From contig DASXIN010000135.1 in the NCBI GenBank assembly GCA_036497945.1, forward strand, positions 35,644 through 99,643: DNA of 64,000 bases, written 5' to 3'. The notes below the pieces were generated by a model that was given only the letters and a program-made list of their open reading frames with translations, was not told where the DNA came from and did not search any database. Of the stretch, positions 34,291-41,729 are shown one piece after another (positions within the stretch are counted from its first letter, which is position 1; each line of letters opens with the position of its first letter). A program made the translations under genes and the position numbers. This DNA comes from RYN-230 sp036497945. Lineage in GTDB: Bacteria > Actinomycetota > Actinomycetes > Streptosporangiales > Streptosporangiaceae.

Positions 34291-34439
34291 GATTGGTAGG
34301 CCGGGGGTGGCCGCGCCCGCGCTCGGCCAGCAGCACCGTGACGACACGCTGCGAACGACATGTACCCAAACGGCTTGGTCGAGGCGGCGCCGCGACCACG
34401 GCCACATCGAACCCGGCGCAGACGCCCGCGAGACCCGCC

Positions 34440-34713
34440 AGGTCTCGCGCTGATCTGCTTCGATCCGGTCCCGGCTTCGACCCGCGGCGAGGCGGAGTTC
34501 ATCGGCCACCTCGCGAAGCGGTACCACTGGCGGTCAATCGTCCTGGTCGCCTCGCGCGCCCAGGACACCCGCGCCCGCATCCGGGTCGGACGCTGCTTCA
34601 GCGGCCAGATCTACGTGGTCGCGGTGCAGCAGCCCTGGTACGACTGGCCTTACCAGATCGCCTACGAGTGGGCCGCGAGCTCCAAGGCGCTGGTTATCCA
34701 ACGGGCATGTTAG
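34440..34713 (+). pseudogene. C-terminal fragment of a DUF218 (YdcF/SanA-like) membrane protein
   Basis: The plus strand encodes ALICFDPVPASTRGEAEFIG, HLAKRYHWRSIVLVAS, TRARIRVGRCF and WPYQIAYEWAASSKALVIQR before a TAG. This is the end of the DUF218 domain, with the STRGEA and RYHWRS blocks typical of actinobacterial YdcF-like proteins. The first half of the domain is absent. A shorter echo (about 36369-36395, CQIAYEG) occurs on the far side of transferase copy 2, suggesting both are debris of one ancestral gene or of two copies. Confidence 0.72.
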
Positions 34714-34731
34714 GTCAGTGGGCAGACCCTG

Positions 34732-36285
34732 CTAGTAGGCGCCGTGCCCGCGGATAACCGTGGACCAGGTTTTCCACAGGATCTGGAGGTCGAGGACGAA
34801 AGACCAGTTCTCGACGTAGCGCACGTCGAGGCGGACCGCTTCGTCCCAGGGAAGATCGGACCGGCCGTTAATCTGCCACAGGCCGGTAATGCCTGGTTTG
34901 ACAGCAAGCCTGCGGCGCATCTGGGTGCCATACTTGGCGGTTTCCTCCGGGAGGGCCGGCCGCGGGCCCACGAGGGACATCTCGCCGACCAGAACGTTGA
35001 GCAGTTGGGGGAGCTCGTCGAGTGAGCAGCGCCGCAGCCAGGCGCCGACCCTGGTCACCCGGGGGTCCTTGCGCATCTTGAATAGTGCCCCGGCACCTTC
35101 GTTGCGCGCGGCGAGCAGGGTCTTCTGCCGTTCGGCGTCGACCACCATGGTCCGGAACTTCCATACCCGGAAGGTGTGCCCGTCCCGTCCGACTCTGGTC
35201 TGCCGGAAGAACACCGGGCCCTGGTCAGTGGCCCTGATGACCAGCGCGATGGCCGCGAACACCGGGGTGAGCAGAAGCAGGGCGGATGCGGCCGTCACCT
35301 TGTCGAACAAGCCCTTGATCACCTGCTTGCCGCCCGCCAGTTCAGGGTGATCCACGTGCAGCAGCGGCAGCCCGGCCACTGGGCGGATGGTGGTGCGCGG
35401 TCCCGCGACGTCTAGCAGGGCCGGGGCAACATACACGTCGGTCGCGGTCTTCTCCAGGTCCCAGCTGAGCTCACGGAGCCGGATGCCGTTGAGCTCCGGG
35501 CATGCGAGCACGGCCACGGTATCGGCCCTGAACCGGCGCACCGCGTCGGTGACCGTGTCCAGGCCGCCGGCGACTGGCACACCGGCGATCTCCTTGAGCA
35601 TGGTCCCCCCGGCCAGGCAGGCTCCCACCACCGACAGGCCGTGATAGCTATCGCGGCGCAGCACAGCGACAAGATCGGCGACAGCGGGCGCGTGGCCGAC
35701 CGCCACTACCCGTTGCATGCACGCACCGGTGCTGCGCTGCCGGTGCAGGCCTTTGCGCAGCCGGTACCGGGCCATCAGGTCCAGGACAGTCGCGGCAGGC
35801 AGCGCGATCGCCACGTAGCTGCGGGCCAGGTCGTACTTGAACGCGTAGCACAAGATGGCCACGCCTCCGGTCAGGCTCAACCCCGCATTCAGGACCCTGC
35901 GGAATTCATCCGAGCCGACTCCGATGAACCGGGACTCATACCCGCCAGCTATGGCCAGCGTGGCCCACCACAGGAGCGGCAGTACTGCGGTGAACACCAG
36001 GTAGAGCCCGGGGCTGCTGCGCCCGAAACGGAGCTCCATCGCCAGCGCTCCCCCGGCTAGCGCGCACCCACCGTCCGCGACCGCAGCCCACCGCAGATAG
36101 ACCCTGATCCACGCCGGAGGGTTACCCAGGGCAGCATCTCCGCGAGACCTACGGCCACGGTCCATGACGACAGCATTGACAGACACGGCCAACCCCCTTG
36201 CCAGCACCACACCCCGTGAGCCCCCACTCCGCTCCGGGAGCGCGTTAAGGAGACGCCCAGGCATTTGGAACGGTTGACTTGCCAT
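34732..36285 (-). CDS. Initiating polyprenyl-phosphate hexose-1-P transferase (WcaJ/ExoY family), copy 2
   Basis: The 517-residue paralogue of the protein at 31129 has the same architecture. The family motifs are intact: FRQTRVGRDGHTFRVWKFRTM, SLDELPQLLNVLVGEMSLVG and KPGITGLWQINGRSDLPWDE. Long identical stretches occur in the central domain, such as DVAGPRTTIRPVAGLPLLHV. The N-terminus is about 30 residues longer than copy 1, and an internal ATG (MDRGRRSRGD) would remove most of the difference. It could initiate a second polymer or be redundant. It stands alone on the minus strand, without its own cysQ because the next unit was deleted. Confidence 0.92.
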   Translation of the reverse strand: MASQPFQMPGRLLNALPERSGGSRGVVLARGLAVSVNAVVMDRGRRSRGDAALGNPPAWIRVYLRWAAVADGGCALAGGALAMELRFGRSSPGLYLVFTAVLPLLWWATLAIAGGYESRFIGVGSDEFRRVLNAGLSLTGGVAILCYAFKYDLARSYVAIALPAATVLDLMARYRLRKGLHRQRSTGACMQRVVAVGHAPAVADLVAVLRRDSYHGLSVVGACLAGGTMLKEIAGVPVAGGLDTVTDAVRRFRADTVAVLACPELNGIRLRELSWDLEKTATDVYVAPALLDVAGPRTTIRPVAGLPLLHVDHPELAGGKQVIKGLFDKVTAASALLLLTPVFAAIALVIRATDQGPVFFRQTRVGRDGHTFRVWKFRTMVVDAERQKTLLAARNEGAGALFKMRKDPRVTRVGAWLRRCSLDELPQLLNVLVGEMSLVGPRPALPEETAKYGTQMRRRLAVKPGITGLWQINGRSDLPWDEAVRLDVRYVENWSFVLDLQILWKTWSTVIRGHGAY

Positions 36286-36712
36286 CAGGCTTTAGTTGGA
36301 AGTATCAACACAAGCGGGGACGCTGGCTGAGCAGCAAAGATCATTCCTAGACCGGTCCGTGCCCGGCGGCGGCCCTGCCAGATCGCCTACGAGGGGCCGT
36401 CAGCCTCATGCCCCCAGGCTCCTGCCTCCCGCTCCGTTGCGTATACCGTCAGGCTCTCAGATACTTTGTGGGGCCGAGCGGGCACGCCGCCCGGCGGTCG
36501 GGGCTCGGATCGAGGAGACGTCAACTTAAGCAGAGCCACGCCGACAGGCGCTCCCTGGCTGCGGCTCTGCGGCGGGCGAGGAACGCCCGCTAAGCAGTTT
36601 TCACGGCAGGCCGAGCGGGGGGGGGCATGGATTCCAGTTACCGCGACCGGACTACGCGGGTCCGCGCAGCGCCAGTGGCGTACCAGCCTGAGCCTGGGAC
36701 ACGTGGCCGCGT
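36286..36712. other. Divergent intergenic region with gene debris and a stem-loop
   Basis: These 427 bases separate transferase copy 2 (minus) from the flippase-TPR gene (plus) and must hold both promoters. About 36369-36395 echoes the end of the DUF218 fragment. At 36572-36590 GCGGGCG-AGGAA-CGCCCGC is a perfect 7-base stem-loop followed by TAAGCAGTTTT; it could be a weak intrinsic terminator or leader structure. GCAGAGCC and GGCTCTGC (about 36530-36570) form a further inverted repeat. A run of nine G is at 36617-36625. No complete gene is visible. Confidence 0.55.
36572..36604 (+). terminator. Possible stem-loop terminator or attenuator
   Basis: A perfect 7-base-pair G/C stem with a 5-base loop is followed after eight bases by TTTT. 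The delayed and short T run makes the terminator reading weak. It lies about 110 bases upstream of the flippase-TPR start, so read-through control of that gene is possible. Confidence 0.3.
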
Positions 36713-39142
36713 ATGACGAGCACATCCAGGCCTCCCCGGAGTGAAGTTTCCGAGCCCAAAGTCACCGGGAACGAAACGCAGGCGCTTTCAGCAAGGGTGC
36801 GGAAAGGAGCTCTGTGGGTCGTTGCCAGCAACCTGCTGCTACGCATAGCCAATCTCTTGCTCACAGCCGTTGTGGCGCGTATCCTCTCCCCGCACGACTT
36901 CGGTGTCTTCGCAGTAGCGTTGACCGCCTATGTAATCGTGTCCAGCATCAGCGACGTAGGAGTCGCGTCGTGCTTGATGCGGGCCGATCTCGACATCGAT
37001 AGCCTCGCGCCCACCGTCGCGACGGTCTCAATCGTTTCTGGCACAGCACTCTCGGCCGCCATGGCTGTTTTCGCCCTCCCCATCGCCACGGCTCTGGGGT
37101 CCCCGGCAGCCGTCGCCCCGATCAGGGTTATGTCGATCGCCGTGCTGCTCGTAGGCCTCTTTTCGGTTCCGAACGCCCAGATGACCAGGGATTTTAAGCA
37201 GGACAAAATTTTCCTGGCCAATGCCCTCAACTTTGTTGCTTCCACGGTCCTGCTTCTCCTGCTGGCAAAATCCGGAAGCGGCGCCATGGCCTTCGCCTGG
37301 TCCAGGGTCGCCGGCCAGGTGGTCATGGGCGGTGTGCTTATCGCCACCGTGCCACGCCACTATCGGCCCGGCCTCTCACGCAGTGCCCTCTCCGTGGTCC
37401 TCAGGTTCGGGCTACCGCTGGCAGGCGCCAATTTTGTGAACTACCTTCTCCTGAACGTCGATTACGCATTCGTCGGTCACCTTCTTGGCGCCGCGAGGCT
37501 TGGCGTATACATGCTGGCTTTCACCCTGGCATCTGCGCCGTACAGCCTCCTGGGCGCCGTGATCAATAACGTCTCGATGCCCGCATTCTCCCGGGTCAAG
37601 CACGACACCGATCTCCTGAAGAATGCGATGGCCGCGGGGTTGCGCACAGTCACACTGATAGCACTGCCGATGTGCGCCATGACGATGGTGCTCGCCCGTC
37701 CCCTTGTACTGACGCTTTACGGCACGAAGTGGGCAGCATCCGCCACTCCCCTTTCGGTTCTCTCGCTTTACGGGGCAGTTTTCATCGTCTGCCTCCTGTT
37801 CGCCAATATGCTCACCGCCCTCGGCCGGACCAAGTTTCTTCTCGTCCTGCAGATAATCTGGATAGGCGCGCTGGTTCCCGCCATGGCGCTGGGCGTGCAC
37901 AAGGACGGGATCGTCGGCGCAGCATATGCCCATGTGGCAGTCATCGCCCCCATCGTCCTGCCCAGCTACCTGCTGGCTCTGAAGCGCGTCACGGGAGTCC
38001 GCATCCTGGCGCTGGCGAAGGCCGTCCTCCCGGCGCTGCTGGCCTCCTCGGCGGCGGCTCTCGCGGCCTGGGCTGCCGCTGCCCAACTCGGCACGCCACT
38101 GGCCCAGCTCATAGTCGGGGCCGCGGCCGGCGGGCTGACCTACGCTCTCTTCGCGGGGTCACAAGCCGCGTCAGTGATCGGGCGGGGGAAAGTCGCGCAG
38201 CGTATCCTGTCTTTCTACGGCGCCGCAGCCCGGCTGGTAGGCCTGCCCGCTGATGGCCGCGCGAAGCACTCGGCCAGGTACAGCCGGGGCCGAGCGTCCG
38301 ACGTGCTCACGGACGCCAGCCCGCTCAACGGCAACGCGCCGGTCATTGGGACCCGGCTAGGCGCCGATACGCTCAAGGATCTGACGTCACGAGCAAACCT
38401 GGTGCACGGCCATCCCGGGATGGTGTGGCCGACTCAGGCGATAGCCGTGCATGAATGCACCCTCGCAGACCAGGAACGGCTGCTTGGCCCCGACCACCCC
38501 CACACGCTGGCGTCCCGCGCCAACCTGGCCTATGCCTACCTGCAGGCTGGCCGGCTGGGCACGGCGGCGGAGTTGTACGAGCGCACGGTGGCCGACTGGA
38601 AACGGATGCTCGGCCCTGACCATCCGAGGACTCTCCGGGCCAGCAACTATCTGGCCAGCACTTACCGCCAAGCGGGACGCCTAGCGGAAGCCACCCGACT
38701 GTACGAGCAGACCCTCGCCGGCCGGCGGCGCCTGCTGGGCCATGAGCACCCCAGCACCGTGCGATCGGCCAGCTACCTCGCGAGCGCGTACTGTCAAGCC
38801 GGCCGGCTGGCAGAAGCCATCCCACTGTACGAACAGGTGCTGGCCGGCTGGCAGGACCGGCTTGGCCCTGATCACCCCCACACACTTCTATCCGGCAATG
38901 AGCTGGCCACGGCGTACCGTGGCGCAGGGCGGCTGGCGGAGGCGACCCCGCTGTGTGAACAGACCCTGGCCGACTGCATCCGGGTCCTGGGCGACGATCA
39001 CATGCTGACCCGCAAGGTGCGCCAGAACCTGCACAGGATCCACGAATCTGCCATGAGCATGGGGCCCGGCCTGGACCCTCCGGGGCGAGGGGAACCCGCA
39101 CTCAACCGGCACGAGGATGAGACGGCCGACAACCGCCGGTAG
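36713..39142 (+). CDS. Wzx/WzxC-type flippase fused to a C-terminal TPR array
   Basis: The first ~500 residues of this 809-residue protein form a complete MOP-superfamily lipopolysaccharide flippase. RKGALWVVASNLLLRIANLL is helix 1, ARILSPHDFGVFAVALTAYV follows, and QMTRDFKQDKI and RFGLPLAGANFVNYLLLNVDY are WzxC-type blocks. After a linker (about 500-545) comes an array of 42-residue tetratricopeptide repeats of the kind ending xLGPDHPxTL-xxxNxLAxxYxxAGRLxEAxxLYExTLA. One degenerate and four clear units are present, ending near residue 780. Flippases of this family normally end after the last helix. Codons of the flippase half are noticeably less GC-biased than those of the TPR half and neighbours, suggesting separate origins. 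No frameshift or stop lies between the halves. Confidence 0.88.
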   Translation: MTSTSRPPRSEVSEPKVTGNETQALSARVRKGALWVVASNLLLRIANLLLTAVVARILSPHDFGVFAVALTAYVIVSSISDVGVASCLMRADLDIDSLAPTVATVSIVSGTALSAAMAVFALPIATALGSPAAVAPIRVMSIAVLLVGLFSVPNAQMTRDFKQDKIFLANALNFVASTVLLLLLAKSGSGAMAFAWSRVAGQVVMGGVLIATVPRHYRPGLSRSALSVVLRFGLPLAGANFVNYLLLNVDYAFVGHLLGAARLGVYMLAFTLASAPYSLLGAVINNVSMPAFSRVKHDTDLLKNAMAAGLRTVTLIALPMCAMTMVLARPLVLTLYGTKWAASATPLSVLSLYGAVFIVCLLFANMLTALGRTKFLLVLQIIWIGALVPAMALGVHKDGIVGAAYAHVAVIAPIVLPSYLLALKRVTGVRILALAKAVLPALLASSAAALAAWAAAAQLGTPLAQLIVGAAAGGLTYALFAGSQAASVIGRGKVAQRILSFYGAAARLVGLPADGRAKHSARYSRGRASDVLTDASPLNGNAPVIGTRLGADTLKDLTSRANLVHGHPGMVWPTQAIAVHECTLADQERLLGPDHPHTLASRANLAYAYLQAGRLGTAAELYERTVADWKRMLGPDHPRTLRASNYLASTYRQAGRLAEATRLYEQTLAGRRRLLGHEHPSTVRSASYLASAYCQAGRLAEAIPLYEQVLAGWQDRLGPDHPHTLLSGNELATAYRGAGRLAEATPLCEQTLADCIRVLGDDHMLTRKVRQNLHRIHESAMSMGPGLDPPGRGEPALNRHEDETADNRR
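38369..39007 (+). repeat. 126-bp tandem repeats encoding the TPR array
   Basis: The conserved threonine codon of the TL-xxxN motif recurs at 38504, 38630, 38756 and 38882, exactly 126 bases apart. A degenerate first unit begins at 38369 (135 bases before). The units share phrases such as CAGGCTGGCCGGCTG and LGPDHP codons, consistent with expansion by tandem duplication followed by divergence. Confidence 0.85.
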
Positions 39143-39400
39143 ACGGCGCACCGCCGGTGGCTGTCCGCGCCGGTTACGGGTCGCCCGGCAAGAGCGAGTG
39201 ACCCATGTCCTTCCGGGGCTGCTCGACTCGTCAGCCTGCAACAACACAAGAGCCGGTAAGTCCTCTGCCAGGGGTGTCAACCAGTTGACCCGGTCAGGCG
39301 TCTTCCGTTGTGCGGGTTTCGGTCTGACTCACGGTGAAGAACCGGGGAAGCAGCGAATGTCCGCATCGGAGCGTGGGGACGTTACGACGTGGGGGTTCAC

Positions 39401-40111
39401 GTGACTGGCCAGGCCGCCGGCCGCCATCTCGCCGATGGCTGTCTCACGCTGCATCGCGGTTCCCGCGATCAGGCTGTACGCGCAGCGAACCGGCCGACCG
39501 GCCAGTTGATCCAGGCGGCCGGGCCGGACGCCGATGAACCGGTTCCGCGGCCGGAACCTGAGGACCCCAGCCTGGACGTGGCCTGGCTGGTGCGCCGGGC
39601 GGCGGCCGGGGACCGGTCGGCATGGGAGCGGCTCGTCGCTCAATACGCCCGGCTGATCTGGGCGATGACCCGCGACTTCCGGCTGGCCGAAAGCGACGCG
39701 GCGGACGTCGCCCAGGTCACGTGGCTCCGTCTGCTGGAGCACATCGACCGGCTGGAGCACCCGGCCCGGGTGGCCTCCTGGCTCGTGGTCACGGCGCGGC
39801 ACGAGTGCCTGCGCAGCGTGGCCGCGCGGAAGCGGATGGTCCCGGGCGGCGACGGACTCGCGCTCGACGATGTCGCCCGGCATGAACCGGAAATCGACGA
39901 GCGGCTGCTGGCCGAGGAGCGGGCCAAGGCCGTCCGCGAGGCGCTGGCCCGCCTGCCCTGGCGGTGGCAGCGGCTGATCGAACTGCTGATGGCCGATCCC
40001 CCGGCCTCCTATGAAGAGATCTCGGAGCAAGTCGGGCTGCCGGTCGGGAGCATCGGCCCCACTCGCGGCCGGTGCCTGGCGAGGCTGCGCGTCCTGCTGC
40101 AGGCCTCATGA
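39401..40111 (+). CDS. Sigma-70 family RNA polymerase sigma factor (ECF-like)
   Basis: The product (about 236 residues) has a ~45-residue unstructured leader. Region 2 follows (AWERLVAQYARLIWAMTRDF, then DAADVAQVTWLRLLEHI), and then region 4 (REALARLPWRWQRLIELLMA and SYEEISEQVGLPVGSIGPTR) with a clear helix-turn-helix. The VGSIGPTRGRCLARLR end is typical of ECF-type sigma factors. No anti-sigma gene is adjacent. The GTG at 39401 follows GGGGG by about five bases; an in-frame GTG at 39389 is an alternative. A role in controlling this locus is an inference from position. The ~260 bases upstream hold no gene. Confidence 0.88.
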   Translation: MTGQAAGRHLADGCLTLHRGSRDQAVRAANRPTGQLIQAAGPDADEPVPRPEPEDPSLDVAWLVRRAAAGDRSAWERLVAQYARLIWAMTRDFRLAESDAADVAQVTWLRLLEHIDRLEHPARVASWLVVTARHECLRSVAARKRMVPGGDGLALDDVARHEPEIDERLLAEERAKAVREALARLPWRWQRLIELLMADPPASYEEISEQVGLPVGSIGPTRGRCLARLRVLLQAS

Positions 40112-40130
40112 CCCCCGGTGAGGTGAGGCA

Positions 40131-40538
40131 ATGAAGGTCGCTGTGTTTGGCCTTGGTTATGTCGGAACGGTCACGGCCGCCTGCCTGGCGTTCAAGTCGG
40201 ACACGGACGACCTGCGGGAAAGCCCGAATGTGGAGGTGGCCGAGCGGCTCATCGGCAAGGGTTTCGAGGTCCGCATCTACGACCCGGTCGTGCATCCGGC
40301 CCGGCTGGTCGGGGCCAACCGCCGCCACGTGGAATCCAAGCTGCCGCACCTGGGCCGGCTGCTGGTGCACAAGCCCGGTGAGGCGCTGCGCGGCGCCGGG
40401 ATGGCCATCGTCTCCGCGGGCGACGCCGCGGTCCAGGAGGCCCTGCTGGCCACGCCGCCCCCGCATGTGATCGATCTCGGTGGCCGGCTGAGCCGTCAGG
40501 TCGAATCGCTGCCCGGGTACGAGGGGCTCGGCTGGTGA
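40131..40538 (+). pseudogene. UDP-glucose/GDP-mannose dehydrogenase with a large in-frame internal deletion
   Basis: The 135-codon frame joins the first 20 residues of the family (MKVAVFGLGYVGTVTAACLA, with the NAD-binding GLGYVG) directly to the C-terminal nucleotide-sugar-binding domain. That domain begins FKSDTDDLRESPNVEVAERL, then IGKGFEVRIYDPVV, and ends HVIDLGGR. Full-length members have about 430 residues; the middle ~290, including the catalytic cysteine, are gone. The junction falls where both flanks would read LA (ACLA/GLAFK), so a short repeat may have guided the deletion. The frame, ribosome-binding site (GGTGAGG) and GTGA coupling to the next gene are intact, so a stable mini-protein may still be made. 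Confidence 0.85.
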
Positions 40539-41728
40539 CCCGCGTCCTCATCATCGTCCAGAACCTGCCAGTGCCCTTCGACCGGCGGGTGTGGCTGGAG
40601 TGCCAGGCTCTGGTCGCCGACGGCTACCGGGTCGCCGTGGTGTGCCCCAAGGGGCCGGGTGACCCCGGGTACGCGGTCCTGGACACGGTCCAGCTGTACA
40701 AATACCGCCCGTACGCCCCCGGCGGCAGCAAGGCCGGCTTCCTAGCCGAGTACGTCTACTCGTTCGCCGCGACGGCCTGGGGCACGCTGCGGGCCCGCCG
40801 CCGCGGCCGCTTCGCGGTGCTCCAGGCGTGCAATCCGCCGGACATCTTCTGGCCGATCGCCGTGGCGCTGCGGGCTCTGGACCGGACCCGGTTCGTGTTC
40901 GACCACCATGACCTGTGCCCGGAACTCTACGAATCGCGCTTCCCGGAGGGCCCGCGGCTGCCCTACCGGGGGCTCCGCGCGCTGGAGCGGCGGACGCACC
41001 GGACCGCGGACCATGTGATCTCCACAAACGACTCCTACCGGGAGATCGCGATCTCGCGCAGCGGCAGGTCGCCGGCCGACGTCACCGTTGTCCGGACCGG
41101 GCCCGACCCGGACTTCCTGCGCCGCGGCCCGGAGTACCCGGAACTGCGCCGAGGCCGCCGGTTCCTGGCCGCCTACATCGGCGTCATGGGCCCCCAGGAC
41201 GGCGTGGACATCGTGCTGCGGGCCGCTGACATCGTGGTGCACAAGCTCGGCCGCACTGACATCGCGTTCACGCTGATCGGCAACGGCGACAGCTTCAACG
41301 AGCTGGTGGCGCTGCGCGATGAGCTGGACCTGGGCGATCATGTGGAGTTCACCGGCCGGGCGCCGGACGATCTCGTCCGGCGCATCATGTCGACCGCGGA
41401 TGTGGGCCTCTCGCCCGATCCGAAGAACCCGCTGAACGACCTGTCCACGATGAACAAAACCATGGAGTACATGGCGTTCGAGCTCCCCGTGCTGGCGTTC
41501 GACCTGCGCGAGACACGGATCTCGGCTGACGAGGCCGGCGTTTACGTAACTCCCAACGACGTGAAGGAATACGCCACCGCCCTAATGGAACTCATCGACG
41601 ATGAGCCGCGGCGCGCGCGCCTGGGCAAGCTCGGGCGAGCCCGCGTGGAGCAGCACCTGGCGTGGAGCCACCAGCGGCGCGCGTACCTCGACGTGTACCG
41701 GCAGCTGACCGGCCGGGCCGGGAGCTGA
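40535..41728 (+). CDS. Family 4 glycosyltransferase
   Basis: The 397-residue GT-B enzyme has the N-terminal motif PVPFDRRVWLECQALVADGY (residues 12-31), the segment FDHHDLCPELYESRF near residue 128, and a C-terminal donor site. The donor site contains TADVGLSPDPKNPLNDLSTM and then KTMEYMAFELPVLAFDLRET, where the E-x7-E glutamates of GT4 are expected. It would extend the lipid-linked repeat unit. GTG at 40535 overlaps the upstream stop (GTGA). Confidence 0.92.
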   Translation: MTRVLIIVQNLPVPFDRRVWLECQALVADGYRVAVVCPKGPGDPGYAVLDTVQLYKYRPYAPGGSKAGFLAEYVYSFAATAWGTLRARRRGRFAVLQACNPPDIFWPIAVALRALDRTRFVFDHHDLCPELYESRFPEGPRLPYRGLRALERRTHRTADHVISTNDSYREIAISRSGRSPADVTVVRTGPDPDFLRRGPEYPELRRGRRFLAAYIGVMGPQDGVDIVLRAADIVVHKLGRTDIAFTLIGNGDSFNELVALRDELDLGDHVEFTGRAPDDLVRRIMSTADVGLSPDPKNPLNDLSTMNKTMEYMAFELPVLAFDLRETRISADEAGVYVTPNDVKEYATALMELIDDEPRRARLGKLGRARVEQHLAWSHQRRAYLDVYRQLTGRAGS

Positions 41729-41729
41729 G

